DNA of 64,000 bases from the NCBI RefSeq assembly GCF_038002825.1, contig NZ_JBBODF010000001.1, forward strand, positions 4,278,001 through 4,342,000, read 5' to 3'. This document shows positions 9,620 through 17,776 of this stretch, in pieces. A program made the position numbers and the translations under genes. The stretch's first letter is position 1. Every line of letters begins with the position of its first letter. The stretch is from Paenibacillus sp. FSL H8-0048. GTDB taxonomy: Bacteria; Bacillota; Bacilli; Paenibacillales; Paenibacillaceae. The notes below the pieces were generated by a model. That model made no database searches. It was not told the DNA's origin and worked only from the letters and a program-made list of their open reading frames with translations.

Positions 9620-9668
9620 AAACACAAAAAGGCGCTCCACGATAACCGCTGTGGAACGCTCTTTTAGC
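9620..9668 (-). terminator. intrinsic terminator of the collagen-like gene
   Basis: On the minus strand GAGCGTTCCAC pairs with GTGGAGCGCC around a 10-base loop, followed by TTTTTGTGTTTTG. It lies 33 bp past the stop codon of the collagen-like gene. Confidence 0.8.
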
Positions 9669-9700
9669 TGAAGCTTATGCGCTTGATCCGCCTGGCGGGA

Positions 9701-11515
9701 TTAGGTCAGTCTGTGGACAGACCACACAATACCCGAGGATTGACCGCCGAGATCCAGTGGCAGAGTTAATCCATCTGCTACATAGAAGAGGCCGATGACA
9801 TCGCCTGCACTCAGTTCAACCTCGCCTGACAATGTTACTGTACCGTTACCAAGAATCGTCCGCAGACTTATAAGAAGCGCAATGTTAACATTGAGCAGCG
9901 GGAACAATCCGGTTATCAGATCTGTTACTGTCGGAGATGTTCTCCGCACTACAAAAGCCGGATCAATTCCCGCCCCCAATGCAACCGTGATCGCGGCCGT
10001 AGTGCTATAGTTAATAGTCGCCTTGATTGAATATCTGCCGGATGCCGGGATCGTATAGCTTCCTGTAGCATCATTAAGTGTCGCACTGTCATAGAACGGC
10101 GAATTTACAGTCCAACCCGTTAGCTGCGTACTGGTCGTGGCCGAGAATGTCGGCAGCAAGGCGGAGAATCCTTCCGCTGCAAAATTCGGGCCCGTTGCTC
10201 CGGTCGAACCGGTCGCACCTGCTGCTCCCGCCACTCCTGCCACCGCTGCTCCCGTTGGCCCAGTTACCCCGGTCGCTCCTGTATCACCTGTTGCCCCGGT
10301 TGCTCCCGTTGCCCCGGTTGCTCCCGTTGCTCCGGTTACTCCAGTCGCCCCTGTTGCCCCGGTCGCTCCCGTTACTCCCACTCCCGTTGCCCCAGTCGCC
10401 CCGGTCACGCCTACTCCCGTTGCACCAGTCGCCCCGGTCACGCCTACTCCCGTTGCACCAGTCGCTCCCGTCACTCCTACTCCCGTTGCACCAGTCGCTC
10501 CGGTCACTCCCACTCCCGTTGCACCGGTCGCCCCGGTCACTCCTGCACCCGTTTCACCAGTCGCTCCCGTCACTCCTACTCCCGTTGCTCCGGTCGCGCC
10601 AGTCGCACCGGTCACCCCAGCTCCAGTCGCTCCGGTCACGCCTACTCCGGTCGCGCCAGTCGCACCTGTCACCCCAGCGCCAGTCGCCCCGGTCACGCCT
10701 ACTCCCGTTGCTCCGGTCGCCCCGGTCACTCCCACTCCTGTTGCACCGGTCGCCCCTGTCACTCCCACACCTGTTGCACCTGTCGGACCCGTTGCGCCAG
10801 TCGCACCGGTCACCCCAGCTCCAGTCGCTCCGGTCACTCCTACTCCCGTTGCACCGGTCGCCCCTGTCACTGCCACACCTGTTGCACCTGTCGGACCCGT
10901 TGCGCCGGTCGCACCGGTTACCCCAGCTCCAGTCGCCCCGGTCACTCCCACTCCCGTTGCCCCGGTCGCTCCCGTTACTCCTGCGCCCGTTGCTCCCGTT
11001 ACTCCTGCGCCCGTTGCTCCGGTCGGACCTGTCACGCCAGTCGCACCGGTCACTCCCGCGCCCGTCGCTCCTGTTACTCCTGCGCCCGTCGCGCCTGTCG
11101 CACCTGTCGGACCCGTCACACCGGTTGCTCCAGTAGCCCCAGTCGCACCCGTTACACCAGTATCACCCAATAGTTCAGCCGAGACCAGCCGGTGGGCAGT
11201 AACAAGCTGTCCCGTGCTGCTCTTCCCCCATACAGAGATCTGAACCGGATCATCTACAATTGCTGGAGTGTCAAACACAAATTCAAAGGCGTCCAGATCC
11301 GCATAATAAGTATTAGTAATAGATCCATTAACAGCTACATTAAGTGATTGACTGACATACAGTACCCGCATGCCTCCCTGCATGTAATAGCCTTGTAAAG
11401 ATACTGTAGAAGCTACAACACTACTGCGGTTATCAATTCTGACCGTAACCTGCGTAGTGGGTCTCACCCCTCCTACTGCATTATTTTCCAGTGGTCCTGT
11501 AGATAGTAGAGTCAT
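9701..11515 (-). CDS. collagen-like surface or exosporium protein (BclA-type architecture)
   Basis: 604 residues in three parts. Residues 1-116 form a non-repetitive, beta-rich domain with no signal peptide. Residues 117 to about 444 are Gly-X-Thr/Val collagen triplets dominated by GAT and GVT. About 445-604 form a beta-rich tail resembling the C1q/TNF-like trimerisation heads of Bacillus BclA. Collagen-like proteins without signal peptides in spore formers usually decorate the exosporium, which is the likely role. RBS AAAGGAG lies nine bases from the ATG. The triplet register is broken regularly by G-X-G steps. Copy number of such DNA is often variable between strains. A terminator follows. 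A Pro/Val/Ala-rich frame on the opposite strand is only its shadow. Confidence 0.85.
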   Translation of the reverse strand: MTLLSTGPLENNAVGGVRPTTQVTVRIDNRSSVVASTVSLQGYYMQGGMRVLYVSQSLNVAVNGSITNTYYADLDAFEFVFDTPAIVDDPVQISVWGKSSTGQLVTAHRLVSAELLGDTGVTGATGATGATGVTGPTGATGATGAGVTGATGAGVTGATGVTGPTGATGAGVTGATGAGVTGATGATGVGVTGATGAGVTGATGATGPTGATGVAVTGATGATGVGVTGATGAGVTGATGATGPTGATGVGVTGATGATGVGVTGATGATGVGVTGATGAGVTGATGATGVGVTGATGAGVTGATGATGATGVGVTGATGETGAGVTGATGATGVGVTGATGATGVGVTGATGATGVGVTGATGATGVGVTGATGATGVGVTGATGATGATGVTGATGATGATGATGATGDTGATGVTGPTGAAVAGVAGAAGATGSTGATGPNFAAEGFSALLPTFSATTSTQLTGWTVNSPFYDSATLNDATGSYTIPASGRYSIKATINYSTTAAITVALGAGIDPAFVVRRTSPTVTDLITGLFPLLNVNIALLISLRTILGNGTVTLSGEVELSAGDVIGLFYVADGLTLPLDLGGQSSGIVWSVHRLT

Positions 11516-11765
11516 TTCCCAGTCTCCTTTAATGACAGATTTGCATTGCCCTGATAGATTGTCCTTTCCTCGCTTAATCTATCTTTTGACTACATAGAAG
11601 CTAGCAGCAGAAAGATGGATCAATATAGTAATATTCTGCGATTCTGGCAGGGTGTGTGCAGTAGAGCTAGATTCCGGCAAGCATCCTGTATAAATAGGAG
11701 ACAACACAAAGAGAGCCTCTCCTCAGCCGCATTGGCCGGGAAAGGTCCCTGAATATAAGCCTATT

Positions 11766-13340
11766 CTATTCCCGTCCGCTGCCCGAACGGCTCTGCAGGC
11801 TCTCCCCCAATAACGGGGAACGGGGATCGAACTGCGGATAGATATACTCCTCACGCCGAAAAGAATACCCGGTAGCTGCAATATCCAGCATCTGATTCAG
11901 CCGCTCACTCTCGCTGCCCAGTCCCTGGTCCAGCGGAATATCTCCCGCGATGATCCGCAGGTACAGCTGCATTCTTGGACGGTCGCCTGAATAACGCGGC
12001 TCCATCGACACCGTATTCGGATCGTATTGGTCCATGATCTGCGGCGAGAGCGGGTAGACCGATTCTGCTGCGGTGGGATAGAATTCCCTGAAGTGGCGCA
12101 GCCCGCGCGAAGCGCCCGGCTGATCCATAATCCCGTCTGTCACCGGGAGGGCGAGCGCCTGCTGGTACAGCATGCCCAGGAACTCCTGGGATTGAAAAAA
12201 ACGCCAGACCTTCACCGCAGCCTCCCGGCTCTGCGCTGCACTGTTCACCACCAGCGGAGCGTGGGGGACCATCATCAGGGCCCCGGCCCCGCGCCGTGAC
12301 AGGTCCGCTGCGGGAGGGAGCGCTACCCCCCAGTCATCCTTAGGCATATACTCCTGCAGCCTGACATAATCTTTGCTGGTAACATACATCATACCGATAT
12401 TGCCGTCCGCGAATTGCCGGAGCGCACTGCTCAGCTTCAGCAGAGTCTCCCCCGGATAGAGACTGCCCTGCTGCTTCATCTCCCGTACCATTTGCAGCCA
12501 GGGAGCATAGACACTCAGGTCATAACGGCCCGACCGGTAATCATAAAGATAATAACCGCTGTAGGTATTCGATAGCTCCAGCCCGGCCTGGAGACTGGCC
12601 CGGCTATCCCCGGCGGGCAACGCGAAGCCGTATTTGTTCACAGGTGCTCCGGCCCGGCTAATCTGCAGGGCAGCCTGCTCCAGTGCAGCGAAGGTATGCG
12701 GAGGCTGCTCCGGGTCAAGTCCGGCGGTCCGGAACAATTGTTTATTGTAGATGAGACGGACGGTATCAATACTGGAGGGCATGAAGTAGATTCCGCCCTT
12801 GAACAACGGGCCGGACGCGTACGCCCTCGCCCATACCGGAAAGCGCAGCAGCCAGCCCGCATCCAGCTCCGCTGACAGATTAGCAAGATACCCCTTGTTG
12901 ACATAAGTGGCCAGCCAGGCGTTATCCACACTGAACACATCCGGCCCCTGCCCGGAGGTCATCAGCATATTCAAGGTATCGTCGTAGGCGTCTGTTGCAA
13001 GGTTCATGGGCACAATCTCAATCTGATCGGGATTCGTTTTATTGTAATGGCTGATGGCGTTCTTCACTTCCAGGTTCTCCGTCCAGTCAGACAGGGCGAC
13101 CCTCACCCGGGTGGGCTGCGCCGCCGGTACGGCCTTCTCGCCTGGAGTGAGGTCCGGCAGCAGCGGGCGGTTAGAACCAAGAGTGTAAATAACCAGCCCG
13201 CAGCCTAAGACGGCAATAAGATACAAGTGGAAACGGCTTTGGCGTCCTTTTACAGGACGGTACCGTTTCAGTGAGAAATAAAAGGATAAGTTATCATGTG
13301 AAACATATGAATTCTTATATTTGAACAATAACCTTTTCAC
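11766..13340 (-). CDS. membrane-anchored solute-binding protein, possible co-sensor of the adjacent YesM/YesN system
   Basis: 524 residues from a GTG preceded by AGGAGG at six bases; an 18-residue upstream extension lacks an RBS. Residues about 39-55 are one hydrophobic helix (LYLIAVLGCGLVIYTLG). VLGC could be a weak lipobox, but the helix continues past the Cys, so an uncleaved anchor is more likely. The rest is an extracellular sugar-binding fold (type 1). The cytoplasmic residues before the helix are encoded by copy A of the 100-bp dispersed repeat, so this leader is unlikely to be conserved. It is divergent from a histidine kinase and has no permease beside it, which suggests a sensing role instead of uptake. 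Confidence 0.75.
   Translation of the reverse strand: MKRLLFKYKNSYVSHDNLSFYFSLKRYRPVKGRQSRFHLYLIAVLGCGLVIYTLGSNRPLLPDLTPGEKAVPAAQPTRVRVALSDWTENLEVKNAISHYNKTNPDQIEIVPMNLATDAYDDTLNMLMTSGQGPDVFSVDNAWLATYVNKGYLANLSAELDAGWLLRFPVWARAYASGPLFKGGIYFMPSSIDTVRLIYNKQLFRTAGLDPEQPPHTFAALEQAALQISRAGAPVNKYGFALPAGDSRASLQAGLELSNTYSGYYLYDYRSGRYDLSVYAPWLQMVREMKQQGSLYPGETLLKLSSALRQFADGNIGMMYVTSKDYVRLQEYMPKDDWGVALPPAADLSRRGAGALMMVPHAPLVVNSAAQSREAAVKVWRFFQSQEFLGMLYQQALALPVTDGIMDQPGASRGLRHFREFYPTAAESVYPLSPQIMDQYDPNTVSMEPRYSGDRPRMQLYLRIIAGDIPLDQGLGSESERLNQMLDIAATGYSFRREEYIYPQFDPRSPLLGESLQSRSGSGRE
13223..13322 (+). repeat. 100-bp dispersed hairpin element, copy A (inside a CDS)
   Basis: It begins ACAAGTGGAAACGGC and ends AATTCTTATATTT. 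Nested inverted repeats GAAACGG/CCGTTTC and CGTCC/GGACG form a hairpin. Copies B (48670-48770) and C (55675-55776, reversed) are near identical. This copy is read in frame, antisense to its written orientation, as the cytoplasmic leader of the anchored binding protein. Confidence 0.85.
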
Positions 13341-13355
13341 ACCGCACCTCCTGCG

Positions 13356-13385
13356 TTGACATCCTGACTTCACGCGTTTTACAAT
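13356..13385 (+). promoter_or_regulatory. sigma-A-type promoter of the first YesM/YesN operon
   Basis: TTGACA at 13356 is followed after 18 bp by TACAAT at 13380. The kinase start lies 35 bp downstream with GGAAGGAGG between. It sits inside the short divergent region shared with the anchored binding protein. Confidence 0.6.
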
Positions 13386-13419
13386 GTATACCAATTATTA
13401 CCCCGGAAGGAGGACTCCG

Positions 13420-15321
13420 ATGAAGAAATATTACGATTCGTTGTCGAAGGCACTCTTCCTCTACAATTTCAGCATCCGCAGCCGCCTGATTCTCTACTTC
13501 CTCTTCCTCGTTCTTCTCCCGACTACGATCATCTCGGTCACCATCTATAACAAATCTGCCGGGATCATTACCCGGAATATGAATACATCGATTGAGAATA
13601 ACTTCAATCTGGTTCAGGATAATCTGTCCCAGCGGTTCGAAGCCGCCAATCAAGCCATGACTGCGCTGTACCTGAATTCTGAATTCGCGGACCTCATCTC
13701 CTCCAACCGGCCAGCAGACAGCACCGGAATCATTAATGAGCTGGCCTCCCTTAGCAAAATCCTTGAGGATTTCCCAGCAAACGGGACCTCCGGCAACAGC
13801 TTCGTCCCTATGCTCTATATGCTGAACCGGCCGGAATATACCCAATATAACTTCTCACGCCGTGTATTCAATATTGATCTTATCACCTTGAAGCCCTGGT
13901 ATTTAAGCATTCCGGCCAAAGCCGATTTTGCCGTGGTCGGACTTAGCTCGCTGGATTCCCGGTTCACCCTCAAATTCGCGAAGCGCCTGTTCGGTATCCG
14001 GCATGCACAACTGCCCTATGTCGGACTGCTCACCCTGGATATTCCGGCGGCCGAATTCGGCACGCTCCTGGAGCATTATAAGCCCACGCCCGGCAGTAAG
14101 GTCTATATCGCAGACAAGTCCGGAACCATCGCCATCAGCCCCGAGCCGTCGCTGATCGGCCAGAATATCGCCGCCCAGGATTATTACAGCAAGCTTAGCC
14201 TGACTACAGACGTTACTGACCACACTGACCACACAGGTAACCCGCTCCCTCCAGACCACCCGTCCGCTCTGCATTCCTTCCGCCACTCCATCGGAAGCGA
14301 GGAGATGCTCGTCTCGTACACAACCCTGGAGAACACCGGCTGGACCATCCTGTCCTTCTCGCCTGTCCGCGAGCTTAACGGGGAGCTGATCTCCTTCCGC
14401 CGGGTGATGTACGCCGTAATTGTCATCTGCATGCTCGTCTCCTTCCTGATGGCGCTGCTGCTGTCCGAGAATATCTCCGCACCCATCCGCAAATTCATCC
14501 AGTCAATGTCGCATGCCGAGAGCGGGAACTTCAATATCCCCATCCGTTACCGGCGCAAGGACGAATTCTCCTATTTATTCAACCGCTACAACAAGCTGCT
14601 CCAGCAGATTAAAGCGCTGATCGACAAGCTCTACGTCACCGAGCTGCGCAAAAAGGAAGCCGAGCTGCAAATGCTCCAGGCCCAGATCAATCCGCATTTT
14701 CTCTACAACACCCTGGACTCCATTAACTGGATTGCCATTAACCACGATATTCCCGAGATCAGCAGCATGGTCACCTCGCTCTCGGATTTCTTCCGGTACA
14801 GCCTGAGTAAGGGCCGCAATATCATCCCGCTCCGCGATGAGCTGCGGCAGGTCGAGAGCTATCTGCAGATTCAGCAGTTCCGCTTCCAGGACCGGCTTCA
14901 CTATGAGCTGGAGGAGACGGACCAGCCGCTGGCAGAGGAATGTCTGGTGGTGAAGCTTAGTCTCCAGCCGCTGGTGGAGAATGCCCTGATTCACGGGATT
15001 CAGCAGCGGCGGGGCACAGGCACGATCCGCATCCGGGTAGAGCAGACACAGGAGCTGCTTAGCATCTCCGTGTTCGACGATGGCATAGGCGCAGATCCCG
15101 CGCGGCTGAACCAATTGCTGGCAGACCCGCAGCCGGGCAACCAGTCTTATGGCATCCGCAATGTGCATATGCGGATCCGGCAGTTTTTTGGAGAGTCCTA
15201 TGGCATCCGTTACTACGACAATACCGAAGACGGCTGCGGTCTGCTGGCTGTCATCCGGTTCCCGGTGGTCACTACTTGGAATGAGGTGAACGAAGATGTT
15301 AACGATGATCGTAGCGGATGA
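13420..15321 (+). CDS. sensor histidine kinase, YesM family
   Basis: 633 residues; ATG preceded by GGAAGGAGG at seven bases, preferred over an in-frame ATG 36 bp upstream. Two membrane helices (about 20-45 and 325-350) flank an extracellular Cache-like sensor domain. Then come a HAMP domain, the His_kinase box QINPHFLYNTLDSINW (phospho-His) and an HATPase with the N-box LVENALIHGI and DDGIG. It would sense an extracytoplasmic carbohydrate signal, perhaps through the divergent binding protein, and phosphorylate the response regulator whose gene overlaps its 3' end by 26 bp. Confidence 0.93.
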   Translation: MKKYYDSLSKALFLYNFSIRSRLILYFLFLVLLPTTIISVTIYNKSAGIITRNMNTSIENNFNLVQDNLSQRFEAANQAMTALYLNSEFADLISSNRPADSTGIINELASLSKILEDFPANGTSGNSFVPMLYMLNRPEYTQYNFSRRVFNIDLITLKPWYLSIPAKADFAVVGLSSLDSRFTLKFAKRLFGIRHAQLPYVGLLTLDIPAAEFGTLLEHYKPTPGSKVYIADKSGTIAISPEPSLIGQNIAAQDYYSKLSLTTDVTDHTDHTGNPLPPDHPSALHSFRHSIGSEEMLVSYTTLENTGWTILSFSPVRELNGELISFRRVMYAVIVICMLVSFLMALLLSENISAPIRKFIQSMSHAESGNFNIPIRYRRKDEFSYLFNRYNKLLQQIKALIDKLYVTELRKKEAELQMLQAQINPHFLYNTLDSINWIAINHDIPEISSMVTSLSDFFRYSLSKGRNIIPLRDELRQVESYLQIQQFRFQDRLHYELEETDQPLAEECLVVKLSLQPLVENALIHGIQQRRGTGTIRIRVEQTQELLSISVFDDGIGADPARLNQLLADPQPGNQSYGIRNVHMRIRQFFGESYGIRYYDNTEDGCGLLAVIRFPVVTTWNEVNEDVNDDRSG

Positions 15322-16912
15322 CGAGCCGTTTATCCGCAGCAGTCTGATCCGTGTGTTCGATTGGCAGGAAGAGTTCGGGATTGAGCTTATCGGGGAAGCC
15401 TCGGACGGACTGGAAGCCTACGAATTATGCCTGAAGCTCCGGCCGGACATCCTGTTCACCGACATTATGATGCCGCTAATGGGGGGACTTGAGGTAGCAG
15501 AGAAGCTGCGGGAAGCAGGCTGCGCCACCCGGATTATTATTATCAGCGGCGCCCAGGACTTCTCCTACGCCCGGGAGGCGCTGAAGGTCAATGCAGAGGG
15601 ATATATTCTGAAGCCTGTCAAGCTGCCCGAGATCCGCAGTGTCTTCCGTCAGGCGGTGGCGAAGCTGACAGAGCAGCGCGAGCAGCAGCTGGATATGGAG
15701 CAGCTTAAGCAGCAGCTTCAAGACAATATGCCGCTGCTGCGGGAGAAATTCCTCCAGAATCTGATCGCCGGCCTCTACCGCAGGGAGAAGGAGATCTGGC
15801 AGAAGATACAGTATTTCTCCCTGCCCTTCCAGCAAGGGACGCCTCTCAGCGTATGTGTACTCCAGCTGGATGAATACCGGAGCGCGGTGGACAAATACTC
15901 GGAGGAGCACAAGCAGCTGCTTTATTTTTCCATCCAGAATATCATTCAGGAGAGCCTGGACAGCCACCCCTGCGCCATCAGCTTCGTGGCCAGCGAGAAC
16001 GAGTTCATCCTGGTGTTCTGCACCCCGCAGACGCCTCCGTCCCACTCCATCTCCGGGACCTGCGGGCAGATTATCGCCAACATTCAGAAGTATCTGCGGC
16101 TGGACGCCTCCGTCGGCATCGGGCGGGCTTGTCCGCTGGCGGGCCAGCTTGAGGATTCCTATAAGGATGCGCTGGCTGCGCTGGTGTACAAATTCTATAC
16201 CGGTCCCGCCTCCGTCCTCTACATCAAGGATATCCAGCCCGACACGGAGAAGCTGCAGAGCACCTTTATCTATAAACTCCAGGCCCGGCTGATGAATGAA
16301 TTGAAGGCAGGACATACGGACACTGTCACCCGGCTGATGGAGCAGCTCTTTGACGGGCTGGCCGGGCCCAAGCATAGAATTGAATATGTGCAGAGCCTCT
16401 GCGCAGAGATGATTTTCACCTCCGCCAGAGCTCTGTATGAGATTGATGAGGATATCGGTCAGGTGCTGAGCGACCGGATTAGCATCATGGATAAGCTATA
16501 TCAGCAGACCACGATTACCGGCCTTAAGGCGTATATGCTGTCGCTCCTGCATGATTTAAGCGCTTATGTGGCAGGCAAGAATACCTCCAGGAACAGCCGG
16601 ATCGTCAGCAGCATCCGTACTATCGTTCAGGAGGGATACGCCTCGGAGCTGTCCGTGTCCAGGATTGCCGAGGAGGTGTTTCTGACACCTAACTACATCA
16701 GCTTGCTGTTCAAGAAGGAGACCGGCGGAACCATTACCGACTATATCACCCAGATCCGCATAGGCAAAGCGAAGGAGCTGCTGCTGACCACGGACCTGAA
16801 GGTCATGGAGATCTCGGAGCGGGTTGGCTATGAGAATCCCCATTATTTTAGCACAGTATTCAAAAAAACCACCGGCCTGCATCCGCTCAAATTCCGTTCG
16901 TCCAAGGGTTAA
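15296..16912 (+). CDS. response regulator, YesN type (REC + AraC HTH)
   Basis: 538 residues. The receiver domain (1-125) has the acidic pair in IVADDEPF, the phospho-acceptor Asp in LFTDIMMP and the Lys of YILKPVK. A long middle region (about 130-420) is typical of full-length YesN proteins. The last 100 residues are two AraC-type helix-turn-helices (SVSRIAEEVFLTPNYISLLF and VMEISERVGYENPHYFSTVF). The start overlaps the kinase gene, so translation is coupled. Likely targets are the carbohydrate operon at 58-9082 or the divergent binding protein, by analogy with YesN systems. Only 12 bp separate its stop from the convergent tgl gene. Confidence 0.93.
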   Translation: MLTMIVADDEPFIRSSLIRVFDWQEEFGIELIGEASDGLEAYELCLKLRPDILFTDIMMPLMGGLEVAEKLREAGCATRIIIISGAQDFSYAREALKVNAEGYILKPVKLPEIRSVFRQAVAKLTEQREQQLDMEQLKQQLQDNMPLLREKFLQNLIAGLYRREKEIWQKIQYFSLPFQQGTPLSVCVLQLDEYRSAVDKYSEEHKQLLYFSIQNIIQESLDSHPCAISFVASENEFILVFCTPQTPPSHSISGTCGQIIANIQKYLRLDASVGIGRACPLAGQLEDSYKDALAALVYKFYTGPASVLYIKDIQPDTEKLQSTFIYKLQARLMNELKAGHTDTVTRLMEQLFDGLAGPKHRIEYVQSLCAEMIFTSARALYEIDEDIGQVLSDRISIMDKLYQQTTITGLKAYMLSLLHDLSAYVAGKNTSRNSRIVSSIRTIVQEGYASELSVSRIAEEVFLTPNYISLLFKKETGGTITDYITQIRIGKAKELLLTTDLKVMEISERVGYENPHYFSTVFKKTTGLHPLKFRSSKG

Positions 16913-16924
16913 ACTTCCTCTGCT

Positions 16925-17653
16925 CTAGCGGATAATATAAGATTTCGTACCTATTCTGGAAAAGATGGACGTTTTTGCATTCACTTTGGCGGAGACCGGC
17001 AGGTTCAGGCGCGCGTTGCCCAGTGAAGCAATATAAGCAAAGTCCGGATGAAGCCCTTCATCCGCCAGATAGGCCGGAGTCCGGCTGCCCGGCACCCGCT
17101 CCCTGTTAAGCGAGGTTATCATCTGCGTGGCATTCTTAATCCCGAGTCCATGTCCGTAGTAACTGTCTCTGGACAACATAATCGCGTTCTCCCCCTGCCA
17201 TTCCGGCTTAGACGGATCATGGTCGGGATTCTTGAAATAGACCACATCGCCCGGCTGCAGCTCATTCCGGTTGAACGTGGTAATCAGCTTCAGATTGCTG
17301 TCATAGTTCCAATCCCACAGGTACAGACCGGTGAAATACCGGTTGAAGGCTGCCTCCCCAATCATGTTGATGGTCGCTTTATAGAGAATCATCACCATCG
17401 CCATAGCACATTCGAAGGCATACAGCTGTCCATTGACAAAAATATCATTAATCGCCGCCGAAGGAGTGACATTTGAATTCAGCTCAAATCCGCCGCCTCC
17501 TGTACGGGTCCAATACCTCGGATTGCAGCGGGAATTCTCGAAGGTCGAGAAATCTGTACCCCCTACATTCATTGCCCGGGCTGCCGCAATAATCTCCCCC
17601 CGCATTCTGCTCTCAAATGCCGGATCTGCCGGAGCCGCGTATCCATACCCCAT
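16925..17653 (-). CDS. tgl: protein-glutamine gamma-glutamyltransferase (spore coat transglutaminase)
   Basis: 242 residues. It cross-links Gln and Lys side chains in coat proteins in the Bacillus subtilis Tgl family. The catalytic residues are visible: C82 in LYAFECAMA, E155 in QGENAIML and H168 in YYGHGLGI. The Cys-Glu and Glu-His spacings (73 and 13) are close to those I recall for B. subtilis Tgl (71 and 13). The block YFKNPDHDPSKPEWQGEN is also family-typical. The N-terminus is about 35 residues shorter than B. subtilis Tgl but has an RBS (GGGGGAAG), so it seems complete. It lies downstream of the DUF4127 gene on the same strand, with a 123-bp gap. Confidence 0.92.
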   Translation of the reverse strand: MGYGYAAPADPAFESRMRGEIIAAARAMNVGGTDFSTFENSRCNPRYWTRTGGGGFELNSNVTPSAAINDIFVNGQLYAFECAMAMVMILYKATINMIGEAAFNRYFTGLYLWDWNYDSNLKLITTFNRNELQPGDVVYFKNPDHDPSKPEWQGENAIMLSRDSYYGHGLGIKNATQMITSLNRERVPGSRTPAYLADEGLHPDFAYIASLGNARLNLPVSAKVNAKTSIFSRIGTKSYIIR

Positions 17654-17776
17654 TCTGCTTCCCCCTTTCGTCTTCTTGCCATGAAATATAGGTTATTGTA
17701 CGTGTCGGGCCTCCTATTGGTGCGTAAACAGCCCCCCGTAATCTATCCACGGAGAGCTGCCGGTCAAAAACACCTA

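Noticed and set aside
10137..11243. Plus-strand 368-codon frame rich in Pro, Val and Ala over the collagen gene
   Set aside because: It is the antisense reading of GC-rich collagen repeats, which leaves several frames open. The minus-strand protein has an RBS, non-repetitive end domains and a terminator.
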